Assembly (NCBI GenBank): GCA_037043015.1
Contig: CM073330.1
Span: 3,187,263-3,251,262, forward strand
From: Bryum argenteum
Taxonomy: Eukaryota; Streptophyta; Bryopsida; Bryales; Bryaceae
DNA: 64,000 bases
Direction: 5' to 3'
The position numbers and the translations under genes were made by a program. Position 1 is the stretch's first letter. Each line of letters starts with the position of its first letter. The notes beneath the pieces are model-generated. The model did no database searches and had not been told where the DNA came from. It saw nothing but the letters and a program-made list of their open reading frames with translations. Positions 1 to 12,999 of this stretch are shown piece after piece.

Positions 1-1303
1 CACTAAGGGCTGAAGAGTAGAGCCTTGTTTGGAGTCTGAGGAACCCGAGCCCACGCAGAATCCCTGTAATCCAGCCAAGAAGGTTGAAGGCTCCTGAATT
101 TTAGTACACGAGACTTCAAAGTTATTCCGAGCCTTCACTCACATCTTAACGTGTCGTTAAGCAATGGGAGCGTGACACGTGGCAAAGATCTTTTTGGCAG
201 GAAAAGATCATAATCTATATCATAACTAACATATCAAAAAATGTAATTGGTAAGCGACCTTTCCCTCTACTTTGCCTTCCGGCTTGAGGTGGGGTTTAGA
301 TGCTTGCCCGAGCGTGCGCATGCATGATTTTAACGCAACCCAGAGGCCCAACCTCGTGCAGAGAGCTGGGTATGCTCTCAGTTTCATATCAATGTTCTTT
401 GATCGTGACTAGCAGCACTTTGTTGTTCTACGGAGGTTGATGATTGTCATGTTCTTGCTCTACATTTATTGCTTGACTTACTTTGGCTTGATATAGCGTG
501 AGGCCATGAAGCCACCTATCTTGAAGCTGATACCCCTTATATCAACCTTATCCAGAGAGGCCTTGATTACCTCAATGTTGAAAGCAAAAAGTCTTTCTAA
601 GTAACCAACAACTTCATATATCATTGACCAATTTGATCATTACCAAGCAAAATCTGACCTTCGCTACATTCCTATCTATTAGATAGACATTTAAGAATTA
701 TATGTTGGTTTTAGAATTCTCTACATAAAATTATATTTGATGCTAAAGCCAACATATATAGAGAAAATGCAAGGGAAATCATAAACTAGAAATAAGCTCG
801 AGCAAGAAATTGTGTGTCCCAATCTACTTGCAAATGTTCATTAATAGTCAAGTAATTGGCCTATGAAATGATACATTCTCATGTGAAGCTTAATGGCTGA
901 ATTAAATTCGAGCTTATCTGTTTATTGTTGGATTGTGAGCCAATGACTTGGACAGTTGAAGTAAAGCAAAGGAAGCTGGATTCGTTGGTTGAAGAATCAG
1001 ATTTGAACACTTTGAGGGTTATATGAGCAAAGAGACAAGAAAATAATCTGAAAAAAAGAACAATTGTTTCGAATCGTTAATTAAATATTAGGTATTATTC
1101 GGTTAGTTAATTATTTTTGAACAATAAATAATCAATTCAAATATTAATAATTAAAAATAAATAATTAATTAACAATATTAATTATTTATTTTAAATAATT
1201 TGTATTAGTATTATTATAGAAGTTGATATAACCATGATTTTCTTTTAAATATTCTTAGTATAAAACCTAAGAATATTCTTCCATTGACACGTAGCTTATT
1301 TAA
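1..1303. other. Intergenic DNA, no gene seen
   Basis: I see no reading frame or exon chain worth reporting. About 1060-1230 is extremely AT-rich, made of short TTAATTA-type words. The stretch ends at the TA dinucleotide that flanks the fold-back element at 1306. Confidence 0.6.
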
Positions 1304-1305
1304 TA

Positions 1306-1407
1306 CTCCCTTTGTCCCATTATAATTGTCGAGTAAGTTTTCTCAAATCTACCTCCCCAGGTAGATTTGAGAGAACCTATTGGACAATTCTAATGGGACA
1401 GAGGGAA
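1306..1407. mobile_element. Stowaway-type MITE (Tc1/mariner-like), near-complete hairpin
   Basis: The left end reads CTCCCTTTGTCCCATTATAA. The right end is its near inverse, with TAATGGGACAGAGGGA. The two arms pair along almost the whole 102 bp around a short loop near 1354-1361 (CCTCCCCAGG region). TA dinucleotides flank both ends (1304-1305 and 1408-1409), as expected of a TA target duplication. The terminus matches the plant Stowaway consensus CTCCCTCCGTCCCA closely. It carries no coding capacity and would depend on a mariner-type transposase elsewhere. Confidence 0.85.
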
Positions 1408-1409
1408 TA

Positions 1410-2597
1410 ACTATCATACTTAATTTTGACGCAAAAAGTTACTTTTGAGTATGAGATTTCATGCGGTTTGGGGTACAAGAATTGAAAGAAGTTTGAAGTT
1501 GAAAGTATTCACAAATGCGAGTACTTGTTTGTATTTTTTGGCCCTAGTCTTTAGTTTATGGTTGGTGGTTATAGTGCATAGCATCAAGTGTAAATTTGGC
1601 ATTTTGTTTTTACAGGGGGCTTTTGTGAGCATGTTCACTCTTACGCGTACAATGAACACACCAATAGACATTTTCAATGGTCATTTTTAAGAACATGTAT
1701 AAAAGCTACCCCCACTTCACTTAACCCCTAAAGGTTCTTGATGCAAAATTGTAAAAATGGACATTTCCTTACTTCAAGCCTAAAAACTCTCAATCTAAGA
1801 ATTATTTAGAAGATCCAACCGTAGGATCTTGAAATTAACTTAACCTTCCACTCACTTGCCAAAATTGAACTGTTGATTCTTCTTCATTTGTGAGATTATA
1901 ATGGTCAAAGTTGGCTGAATTTTGGACTCCAAAAAGCAGTTTTCGCTTTCTTGGACCTTTAGGGGTTAATTGATGGCATTTCCAGGAAAGGCAAAGGAGG
2001 CGTTCAAGGATTGAAGGCTTAGTCACGCTTGGCGAATGAGGTGTTTGAGGATTGAAGGCAAAGTTGTGAAATGAAGGAGAACGAAACACTAGTAAGGGAG
2101 ATAAGAGGAGGATGGCAAGTTTCTCCAACAAAGCATTTCATATCTAAAAAAAATTTGAAATGCAAAATAGGAATATAATCAAATTCAAAGAGTACAAGCA
2201 CAAGAAGGTTTGAAAGCACAAACACTCAAATTGCCTTTGTAACATCTGTTCCCTTCAATCTATGATCGAGCTATTCAAAAGAAAGCCTTATTAAGCTTGA
2301 ATACCAAATGAAACCGTTGAGTCATAGCATTGTTTTTTGGCTCAAAATAGGCTAGGACATACAGGGGTAAAGAACGATACTTGTACAACTTTTGTGACAA
2401 TTTTTTACTCAAAAGTTCTTACAATATCTCTACATTCTTCAAGTTATATACGGTTTGGTTACAATTATGTATACCGTGCTTACATTGGTCTTGGAACTAA
2501 GCTGGTTGTTTGGCTTCTACCTCAGCTATACTATTTACCACTATGCTCAAGGTTCCAAAATGAAAGGAGGTATAAACGAAACTCCTTATTTTTCCAT

Positions 2598-2635
<38 letters not shown>

Positions 2636-4833
2636 GAAAACAATCTGCTAGCTGGAAGTGGTTGTGATTTTAAGATTTATATGTTCTTACAATTTTAGAA
2701 TTTGACTAATTCAAACTCTATATGCTCCTTAGCTGTAAAATGCAAATTCCAGTAAAGCCTAGCTATCCTTCTCTGTACCACCAAACAGAATTAGTATATT
2801 CCTTTTTCAAGTACACAATTTAACTCCTAAAGACGAGCAGCCTCAGAACAGCCAAAAACCCTCAAAATTGCCCTTTTTGTTGTATTTCCGTATTTTGGCT
2901 ACGTACTTTTGGTTAAATTTATATGTACATACTGATTTTGTACTAATAAATACTCATCATCAATATATTCTAGATACTTGATAAATAGGAAAAATTTGTA
3001 TATACATGAAAGATTCTTGGAACATATACAACATATTCTCTGAACTAAGGTAACCATGATTCAAGTTGGGAATTTCTCAACTCTGGGGAGCTGGAATTCA
3101 TATTTGATTATTATGGAAGTTCTTGAATGATCTAGAACATTCTCCATTGCAAAAAAGGATAATACTTTTTGGTAACCCCTTGTACGCATTCCTTGCATGA
3201 GTAAGGTTGGTGAGTTTGGTTCCTCAACATGGTCTTCTTTCTAAGGTAAGGTACTCTAGAGTTCGACCATGTTCTAAACTCGCCCACGTTCTTAGAAAAT
3301 ATTGAATTCAAGGTAGATGGTTGGTTGTAGGAGCATGTACCTTAACCCTTGAACATCCAAGCAAGCCCGAGGGGCTTGTTTCCAGCAGAATCTCCTCTAT
3401 AGCTCTCACTGTACCCAACTTTTCACTTATATGTTGATGTCAAACTCGTCAATTTCATATGATACATTCATAAAGTGAAAAGTTTACAATTCAAATCACA
3501 ATTTGTATGAGTGATTTTGTGCTTTGAAAGGGTTGTGGTAGGTAGGTAGGGGTTGTACACAACCTTGTAGGAGGTTGCAAGCTCATCATTCATTGGTTCA
3601 TTCATAATGCCCAAGTTCAAAAAGTGCACGATTCATGATGCCCGAGACCAAAAGATGTTTTGATCCAATTTTGGGCTGCCTGTCTCAGACCTCATGGAAG
3701 TATAAGGGTTAACTTTCGGAGATTTCTTTCAATCTTGATGCATTGTGTTTTAGTCAATGTTTATGTGCTTTAGCCTAATCATATTATATATCTCTATGCC
3801 TCTTTCTAATCTCAAGGAAAGTGTAACTACAAATAGAAAACATAACTATAGAAAACAAAACATGAGTGATATCTTGATGCCAAATTTTTGTTGCAACTTT
3901 GTACATAAATAATTGTACGATAGAGGAAATGTGACCTACGTCATCTTGTAATTGGTTGACTATGGTAGGGGTGCTTTGAAATTCCAACATTAAACTCTAA
4001 TTTGACACTATCTTGTCAAAATATCAAAATACAATGTATGAATAAACAATACTAAACATGAAATGCAAAGTCTTGTCTAGAGGTTTTTAAATTTTGGAAT
4101 TTTCTTCCATGAGTTTTGAGGTTCATAACATCTATAACTTTTTAGACTCAATGTGTAAATTGAATCTTGTACTTATGTCTTGTCATATAGACTACCACAA
4201 CTCTCACCCAAATAAGGAAAACGTTGTTGGGTTTTCACCCCTTCAAATTAGCAATCAAAATTCTTGTACGGAGAATAGAGGTTTCAAAACTGTGATTGGA
4301 GAGGTGGCATGGAGGTTTTATCCTTTCATATTGTCAACCACAATTCTTGCTCAAAAATTGTGATTGGAGAGGTAGCGTACTACGTAATTTGTAGGATGCA
4401 AGTGTTCCTAAACCCTATACTCACTGAATATATTGATACGTAAAAACCTCAAACTTGTATAAAAACATGACAGAATGCCAAAAACCAAAATGGTTAGCAA
4501 CTGCCGATCGTGACAACTTATACTAATTTTAGTTATATAAAATGAAGAATTCGAGCGATGATTTTCCTCCCCCTCTTCATTCTGTTTTTCAGTTGAAACT
4601 GCTAGAATTGATCTCTCATTGAATCTTTTCAAAATACTTGATAACAGTACGTTGAGCACTTTTTCTGCATGCAACCTAGCCATGCGCAGGCCTATGAGCT
4701 CCGTAGAACAGAATCTGCATTCTTTGGAGTCAGAAATGGGGACTACCTTTTTAGCACCATAAATAATCTATAGCTATTGAGATGCAAGAGTACTGATGTA
4801 AAAGAATGTGTGCTGATTGCGATGGAACTTTTC
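1410..4833. other. Intergenic DNA, no gene seen
   Basis: Only short ORFs without family resemblance or splice context occur here. The stretch holds an (AAAT)n microsatellite near 2593-2632. The right part runs into the 3' end of the YbaK-domain gene, whose stop codon is at 4834-4836 on the minus strand, so its 3' UTR should lie just left of 4834. Confidence 0.5.
2593..2632. repeat. (AAAT)n microsatellite
   Basis: About nine uninterrupted copies of AAAT/AATA are visible. No function is implied. Confidence 0.9.
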
Positions 4834-7800
4834 CTAGTGGATACAATCTGTGATGAATGGTTTCACGATACGAATGAAGTCGTCAGTTCGCAGTCCCAGT
4901 TTCAAATCCACCTCCCCTCCACCAAGCCAGAAAAAACTTGGATTGAGCTTCACAATAGCGTCTGAAAGAATGACCTGCACCAGATTTCCAGGACACTTGT
5001 GAGAACGTAAACTATCCTCGTGTGCAACCTGCATGAACTTATTTGCAATCGGCAGCAAACACTGGAAACATCACCCTATTTACATGGGGCTTGATCCTGA
5101 TTCAGATTCTGATTGTTTTGTGAGTGACCAAGAGGGTGTCAAAACATCACCCTATTTACATGGGTAATGATCCTGATTCAGATTCTGATTGTTTTGTGAG
5201 TGACCAAGAGGGTGTCAAAAGACACTGCAATGAACACTCACAGGTATGTCCGTGCGCATTCCGATGGGTGTAACAGCATTGTGTTCGAAGCCAGTCAGTT
5301 TGTTGGATTCTTCCTCTGGCGCAAGGCGCACTATTGGCAAACAAGTGACAGAAAGGTACGTCAAACCATGTCTACTCCTACTTCGTAACAATCTGAGTCA
5401 TGAAAGCCTAGAGCCTAGTACTGACCACGCCATCAGCACTGTCTGCTTTGACGAGGGTATTTGCAGGATGCAACTGCTGAAGCATAAATGGAAGCTTTAG
5501 TTTCAAGAAAGAAGAGGTATTCGGATTATTGAACAAGCTTGAGTACTTCGATTCAGCTCCTAAACGATGGAAGTAGAATAGGATGTACTACAACAAGCAA
5601 ATCAAATTAACACTACTATTTCTGACATTGAAACTGCTAAACACAAGTAGGAAGGTTCGAAGCACTTACTATTGAATTTCTTCTTGGGAATTTTCCCCTC
5701 GTTCAAAGAATGAATAAACGCTTTGACTTTTTCAGCATTCAGACGTGCTGTGTACTGCTCATTGAAACAAACACAAATTGAGGCAAATCAAATAAGAAGA
5801 CGGTGAAATCCAGCCGACTGCTCGTACCTACAAAATAATACTGACTGGAAGCTTTCAATCTCCACAGAAGTAAATTGAACTACACATCATTAACAAGAAT
5901 ATGAATGTTCGATTTTTCTGGATGAAAAGCTGCAACTACAAGCAGAACAAAACTTTACTCTGATTCTGGTTTGTAGTTCATGACAAATACTCCTTTTTCG
6001 TGGCACCCTAGATTTGGTTCTATTTTCAGTTATGAAGACATTCTTAAAATATTAGATGATGGAGCTTCACCTGTACAACAACGACATAGTATTTGGAGTT
6101 CTTCCGGTCGCTGCAATCCTTCACGGATTCATGCGCTTGAGTATTCACCTGCACGAGAAGCTTAGAATATGTTAGAGTGTGCATGTAGAATCTGAATTGC
6201 CTCCGCCCAACAGGCTCAAAGTTCTTTTGAAAAAAAGTGCCCTAATTTCCTTTAAATCCTACCGTATGTACATGATGAAAAAACGACATTTCGCTCACTC
6301 AAACGATGCATAATATGCGTGACTCAAACCTCGCATAGGCAAAATAATTTACACAAATAGATCTTCATGCAAACTGAAGACCCCACAGCCTCACCATCAC
6401 AATACTTTTACAAAGATGATCCACGGACGCAGCACCTAAAAGATCTCTTCGTTCCTCGTAGGTCCTGTCATAGTAATCGGAAGGAACTGTCTTGAAAATG
6501 AAATCCGTTGCACCTTCCGTTCGTAGAATATTTGAAAGGCGTTGCTCGACAGTCTGCACCATGCATTACAAAAAGAGAAAAAAATATTACTCACCAAAAT
6601 AATAAACTCTGATAGTGAGAAATTTGCTATTGCAGAGAATAAATTGGACGTTGCATCAGGAATATCATTCAGTATCAATTTCTAACTGCTTTACTTATTT
6701 GCCCTTCTCTTTCTGTGGACTCCGCTCTATTGAGCTGATTTAAGGATAATAAAAAAGGTTCAAACGTATATTGCTGAAATACACAATCTCAAAAGAAATC
6801 CGTTTTATCTTAAAATCTTATATTCTTTGTTAAGTTTTGTGGTACCTTCAGATTACCAGTACACATACGCTTTTCCGTCAACGGATCCTTTCCACAGCTA
6901 ATTAAACTCTGTTCTACACATACAATGGCTGCTAAGTTCGTGTTGATACTGATCTTAATTACATAACCATTCGATTCCGCTTCTCCAGAGCGTTGACACC
7001 AAATGAAACTCAACACTTCATTCCCTCATCCTTCCCTCATCCTTCCCTCGAAGTTGACACACTGTGCTCACCCCGATATCTTAAACTGCAAATTGCGTTC
7101 CTCCGAATACAAAGATCTATTATAATTAAGATATTAATTTAATCGTTCAAGTTCTCACTTGAAACATAGATATCAAACAAAAAATGATTTCCGTTCATCA
7201 ACACGACATGGAAAACACTTCATTCCCGCATGTAAAATATCCCTCCCCCGGTGCTCATCGCGAGATTCTATTCTGACACTTAGATTTCTTCTGATTCAAA
7301 GATCATAAAGCAGTCAATAGAAAGTTGTTTCTAGTCATCTCATAATCAATTAATTGCGGAGAGCTATTCATCATACATTCAAGTAATTATGCAAAACGCT
7401 GTTTCCTGCATGCAATAATATTCACTTTCATGGCTAGCCATTGCAACTCTCCTGGTGCTCATCACGATACTCTAACGTGAGAATTTAAATACAACGATCT
7501 AAAACAGAGTAAAAATCTATCCTAGTCACCTTAGAATCAATTGAATGCACAAAGCTACTCATGAATTACACTCACTTGTCCCTTACGACACGAGGCTGCC
7601 GCTCTCTCTTGTTTCAGACAACATACAGAAATTTCGCGCCGAGAAAAATATTGCTCTAATTCAAAATGTAATCTAATTTAAAATCTAAAAAAAAAATAAA
7701 AATCACTTCGTACCTCGCCATTGGAGCTCTCCTGATGCGCATCGCCATTATCTAAAGCAACATCACCATCACCACCTCCACCCGAATTCAACCGAGCCTC

Positions 7801-7884
7801 CAATTTAGCAATCGACTCTAAAATACGACATTGCCGACTCTCCAGCGCTTCCGCAGAGAGTGGAAGCTGCTGCCCGTCTACCAT
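4834..7884 (-). CDS. YbaK/aminoacyl-tRNA-deacylase-like domain protein, six exons
   Basis: Spliced model, minus strand: 7884-7714, 6553-6395, 6148-6071, 5754-5670, 5330-5242, 4974-4834, giving 240 residues. Every junction is AG/GT and phases agree (phase 0, except phase 1 between exons 4 and 5). The start is the ATG at 7884, followed by MVDGQQLPL. Residues about 12-32 form a short heptad-like helix (ALESRQCRILESIAKLEARL) and a Gly-rich linker follows. The rest matches the YbaK/ProX-type fold as found in plant proteins: PSDYYDRT, LGAASVDHLCKSIV, KYYVVVVQYTARLNAEKV, LTGFEHNAVTPIGMRTDIP, WLGGGEVDLKLG. Members of this superfamily hydrolyse mischarged aminoacyl-tRNA, but the substrate of this plant branch is unknown to me. 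Intron 1 (about 1.16 kb) is far longer than the others, so a small extra exon cannot be excluded. The gene is divergent from the COBRA-like gene. Confidence 0.88.
5066..5220. repeat. 76-bp direct tandem duplication in the last intron of the YbaK gene
   Basis: Two copies lie head to tail (about 5066-5141 and 5142-5217). They share the CATCACCCTATTTACATGGG start and the GTGACCAAGAGGGTGTCAAAA end and differ at only a few bases (GGCTTGAT versus GTAATGAT). The array lies between exon 6 (ending 4974) and exon 5 (starting 5242), so it lengthens the intron without touching either splice site. Confidence 0.9.
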
Positions 7885-8024
7885 TTCGCTCCAGTATTCA
7901 ATCGATATGAAAAAAATTCTTGCACACCAATAATCGATTTTCACACAACAATCATCGATCGCAGCAATCAAACTCGGAGCAAGCCCGCCGAAAGCCCTAA
8001 TCCTCGAACGAATGATTATATATA

Positions 8025-8235
8025 TCATCCAATAGGAATGGATGAGACGCCATTCGCCGGGCCGTATCCGGGTATATGGCCGTTACTATGCCGGAACAAA
8101 CGAGAAGATGTATCATCCAAGCGTTCTCCAGGGTATCATCCCGGGTATAGGATCGGTTACTATGCCTGAACAGACGAGAATGTGTATCATCCAGGGCATC
8201 AGCCCGGGTATGAGGTCGTTACTATGGGGACAATT
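8025..8235. repeat. Imperfect tandem repeats upstream of the YbaK gene
   Basis: About three diverged units carry CCGGGTAT, GGTCGTTACTATGCC, GAACAAACGAGAAGATG and TATCATCCA in the same order. Spacing between GTTACTATG motifs is 74 then 62 bp. Several units contain the palindrome CCCGGG. The array sits 140-350 bp upstream of the YbaK start codon, in its probable promoter, and any regulatory role is only inference. Confidence 0.7.
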
Positions 8236-8305
8236 ATGGAGTAGCTCATTCACTATTGTAATGCTGGTGTACGGGCTTCACTCATACAATGGAGACATGG
8301 AATAA

Positions 8306-10014
8306 TTCAAGAGTGTCAGAGCCACACTTTTTGCACTTTGTTGCTTTTTGTGAAAGAGTGAGACAAGTTATGAAGATTTGGTATTTGAAAATGCAAGTGT
8401 TGCATTATATTGTTCAACTTGCTGTGTAGTTTGTGCTTCCTGGATCCCACACGAGTGAATAATGCTTCGATTGCATGCCTTTTCAATGTGATTGACTCTC
8501 AATGTATTCAATAACTTTCCAGTAAGGTAGACATGCTGAGAACCACCTTGATTTTCTGATAGTATTCATATGTATAAAGAGTTCCTTAGTCATAAGAATC
8601 AATCCCACTTTCTTTCGTTCCTTTTTTTGATCGTTTTTCAGAAACTTATCCCTTATCACCCACTTTGTTCAGAACTCGTTAAGCTTGAATCATTTCATTC
8701 ATTTTTTAGATTTCAGTTTGTAAGAACATCATTTCATGATGATAATATACTTTTCATGGGCCTGTAAATTTCTAGAAGACGAATACTAATCAACATTTGT
8801 AAAGGCCGACGTACAAGATTGTGAGAGAGTGAGCTCATCCGCTAAGTTACATTGCAGAGCAGTCACATCCAAAATCGACTCTGACACAAATTTAGAGCTT
8901 AAAGTACGTTCACATGATGTAACTTGGTTCACAAGTAATTGGGTAAAGCAGCATCTGATAAGATTTTTTGATGTTTTAGTAACTATTCTTTTACATTCCT
9001 CAAATCCATTTGGCTAATTATGAACCTTGGTAAGCAATTTTCTCCTTTCAAATTGCGAATAGAGAATTTTATACAGTTTTCATGAGAGCATTTGTATTAG
9101 CATCAGGCTCTACCCGGACCCTGGAGTACAGTACCTTAATTTTTATAAGTTTTTGTCAGTAGAATCCATATAATTTTGCAACAGAACTGCTTGGTTCTGG
9201 ATTTCGAACACACTTTATGTAGTTAGTGTCTCTGTAACTCAAATCTTACCTTTTCTATTGTCATTTTTACACAGATAAATGTAAAAAACGTCCCCATCGT
9301 ATGCAAAGTGGCACTTTTAATTGTGACGGTTTTAGGGTTCCTGAGTGAGTCTGTGAACGTTCACCTACTTACTTCACAGTCATGGCTGTATGATGTCATG
9401 GCATCCATCCATCCATGCCATGTAGCTCAAGGTGTAGCTAGCTACAGTAAGCTTGCTGCTGCAATAAGTGAAGGCGATGCTCTTTTTGATTGAGAGCCAA
9501 CCGGAAGCAAAGAAGGAAGGAAGTCCACAATGACAGATATGATATTATTCATGGGTGGTGCCACTGTACTTTGTCAGCTCCGACCCCAATTGATTGAGCA
9601 ATAGTCCCGGCCAGCTTGCTTTGCTTTGCCTTGCACCTCCCCACCGCTAGGCTAGAGTACTCTTTCTCTCTCCACCCCTCTCCTCTCTTCTCCTCTCCTC
9701 CATAGCCGAAAGACGAAGAAGAAGAAGCAGAAGCCCGAGGAATCTGCTGCACCTCGAAGCTCGATCGGAAGTACTCATGCGCCGAAGTGTAATGTAGTGA
9801 AGCTCTTGCCATTGCGAATCGAACCTCGGCGATAATGTTGCTAAAAGGATGACGGTTTTGTAACAGGTAACTGGCTTCCTGAGTGTCAAAGCTATGAAGG
9901 GTGTCTGTTTCGTTGCAGAGGTTTGATGAAAGTGGGTTGGCTATGGCAGGTTTTGTTGTTGTTGCGTCCTGAACAAGTTTAAGCTCTCGTCGACGTGGGT
10001 TTTGATTCAACACA
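8306..10014. promoter_or_regulatory. Intergenic DNA with probable COBRA-like promoter/5' UTR
   Basis: No coding exon is apparent. About 9657-9705 is a pyrimidine-rich CTCTCT tract, a common feature of plant core promoters and leaders, about 310-360 bp upstream of the COBRA-like ATG. A CATC repeat lies near 9402-9415. The transcription start cannot be placed from sequence alone. Confidence 0.35.
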
Positions 10015-12999
10015 ATGAAGTTATACTGCAGCCTCGTTGTGGCAGTTCTCGTGCTAGCTGCTCTTCAACATGCAGGTACTTAAACCCAATTCAAAACCTC
10101 CACCCACTAGTGGCTGAAAACACTGTGGAGACTTTCAGAAACTGTGGAGAATCTCAAACACTAGTGGAGACAGTCTTTTTTGCACAAACTCCACAAACAA
10201 GCAAGTGTAATGCTCAAATCCATGTTTTACTTGCAGATGCGGCGTTCGATAAGTTGGATCCGAACGCGAATATCACCATAAAGTGGGACGTCGTGGAGTG
10301 GACTGGCGATGGATACAGGGTAAGCTTTTTCTGGCAGAAAACGATAGTTCTTTAAGAGGATGAGATTTTGCAGAGATTAATAGTTCTTGCACTGACTGAA
10401 GAGAGCTTGGATGATGGTGCCCAGGCAATCGTAACCATGTCGAACTACCAAGCCTACCGACACATCCAAGCCCCCGGCTGGATCTTGGGCTGGACGTGGT
10501 TAAAGAAAGAAGTAATCTGGAACCTGATCGGTGCAGAGACGAGGGAGCAAGGAGACTGTTCCAAGTTCAAAGCCAATCTTCCCCACTGCTGCAGTAAGAA
10601 ACCAGAAGTGATCGACTTGCTTCCCGGCGTGCCTTACAACCAACAAACAGCGAATTGCTGCCGAGGAGGCGTCTTATCCTCCTTCATGCAAGACCCCAAG
10701 ACGTCCGTTGCGTCGTTCCAGATCGTGGTGGGCAATACGGGGAGTACGAACAAGACTATCAATCTGCCGAGGAACATTACGCTGTTGACTCCGGGACCTG
10801 GGTATACTTGTGGCCCCGCGAAACAGCAGCCCAACACCAAGTTTCTCTCTGCCGATGGACGAAGGACTACTCAAGCATTCAGTAAGTTCCCTTCCTTGCT
10901 GTGATTGTAACTACATTCGTCCTTAGGAATTAGAATCTATTATCTGTTGTGCTTGTTCAGTATGTCTACGTACTCAAGCCTTTTATTAGTAATTGCACTC
11001 AACAGTCGAGATTGGTTGCAATGCACTCTCAGCAGCGGTACTTTCGGTCCCAAGTAACATGTGTGTAAAGCCGTAGCTTTCATTGTTACTATTGGAAATT
11101 GACTGTTCTCTTTTTGAAAATTAGAACATAAATCAATTGTCGTGCTTGTTGTCGCTCAAGACCATTGAAGATTTTAAGTTAGTGATTGCACTCAACAATC
11201 TAGTTGCTCGAGATTGGTTGCTTTACATCCTCAGTTGGTAGAGCACCTTCGCAAAAGCGTAGATCTGATTGTTTCTATTGAAAATAGCTTCCACTTTAGA
11301 GATCAGAACATCATGCATTCAGTAATTGGTAAGTCCTCGTTTGCTCGAGATTGTTTGTACTTTTGATCCCAAGGAATTCGTTTAGCATCATTGCAGAACC
11401 GTATACCAGATTGATAGCTTCCATTGTGAGAATTATGCTAGCAATGCTTAGAGTCTTCAATCAGAAGAACCACCCCAGCCTTGAGTGAATGGCCTCAACA
11501 ATCTATTGATTGCTCAGAGTTACATTCCCTACATCTTTGCAGCTTCCGTTTTGGAAATTAGAACATACGCTACTTAATCGCTCAAAAGAAAACCTCGGTA
11601 GCAATAGATTCTTTGTCTTCATCAAAGCATCAACCATAGATCTCCGTCGGTTTTGCGACCTGACCGATCGAGATTACGGCAAAAGTTCGTATACTGATGT
11701 TTCTTTCTTTGATGTTGGAACAGTGACATGGACAGTGCGGTGCTCCTACACACAAGCTCTGGCGTACAAAGCAGCGGTCACATGTTGTGTATCATTCTCC
11801 GCTTTTTATAATGAAACCATCACGCCCTGTAACAAGTGTGCTTGTGACTGTCCACCAAATACGACAATACCCATATCGACAGAGAATGGAGTCGACACCA
11901 ACAATCAAAAATGCTTAAATCGGTACGTGCACATCGATCAAACCCCTCTCATCAAATTCTCCATTCAATATAACGAATACTAACTGATGTTGTGTTGATT
12001 GTCTTGCAGATTTGATCCACATTTGCCACTGACACTGAACGCCACGAAGAACAATAACTTGCAATCGTCTCCGGACATGCTATTCTGCACCAACGATATG
12101 TGTCCAGTGAAGATCCATTGGCACATAAAGCTGAACTATCAGGAGTACTGGAGGGTGAAGATCACTATTACGAATCGTGATATTTCACGAAACTACACGC
12201 TTTGGAACTTGGTCGCTCAGCACCCTAATTTTCAGAATTTCACGGAGTCGTTCAGCTTCAGCTATAAGCCTCTCAATCCTTACGGAGTCACCGCTACTAG
12301 TAAGTGCTCTACACTCTAACTTCTTCAATCTATTGTCACACTCCTGAACTTACTGCTTAAGATCAACGAACACGAGTTGCCTAAAATCGCCTGTAAATTT
12401 GACATTTCATTTTGATCCGTGGTGCTGTTGGTTTCCCTTCTCACAGTTGCCACTAACTCATACCGTTGCCATTAGTTCTTAAAATGTTACTTTCGTTGCG
12501 ATTTACAGTGCTGTTCTTACAGTTGCCATAAACAAATTGAGATTGAACCTCAATTATGAAACCCTAATTTGAAACTGCCCATCAACTTATACAGATATAC
12601 GATTGCTCATCATATTAACAGATAGACAGTTCGCCATTAACTTATGTGGATGGTTCTATTTCGTTCCGACTGTTGATAGCTTTTCTTGCTAACACGTTTC
12701 TTGCGATTCCAGACGATTCGGCGATCTTTTGGGGAGTGAAGTACTACAACGACATGCTGATGCAAGCAGGACCAGATGGGAACGTACAATCCGAGATTCT
12801 GTTCAAAAAAGACTCCAGATTCACACTTGCGAACGGGTGGGGATTCCCACAGCACATTCTTTTCAATGGAGACGAGTGCGTGCTTCCGCCACCGGATCAG
12901 TATCCGACTTTGCCGAGCAGCAGCTCCAGCTTAAGTGTTGCTATGACAAGTCTATTTTCGATGCTGTTTTTCACAGTAGCATTTGTAGTCCTTCTGTAG
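10015..12999 (+). CDS. COBL: COBRA-like GPI-anchored protein, six exons
   Basis: Spliced model: 10015-10075, 10237-10319, 10425-10881, 11724-11922, 12010-12299, 12713-12999, giving 458 residues (family members are about 450). The ATG starts a signal peptide (MKLYCSLVVAVLVLAALQHA). The N-terminal half carries family landmarks: DPNANITIKWDVVEWTGDGY, then YRHIQAPGWILGW near residues 58-70. A Cys-rich middle contains the signature CCVS at residues 221-224. IHWHIKLNYQEYWRVKITI follows, and a Ser-rich spacer plus a hydrophobic tail ends the protein, as needed for GPI addition. Many N-glycosylation sequons are visible (NIT, NKT, NIT, NET, NYT). COBRA proteins act at the plasma membrane/wall in cellulose deposition and oriented growth. 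Intron 3 (842 bp) is the only long one. I am confident of the family but not of the subfamily. Confidence 0.95.

Noticed and set aside
10634-10885. Antisense and alternate-frame ORFs within COBRA-like exon 3
   Set aside because: They are shadows of a GC-richer coding exon. The COBRA frame is supported by family motifs.
11225-11270. TCAGTTGGTAGAGCACCTTC resembles a tRNA D-arm/A box
   Set aside because: No anticodon arm, T-arm or B box (GGTTCGAATCC-like) follows at tRNA spacing. The word is part of the duplicated intronic sequence.
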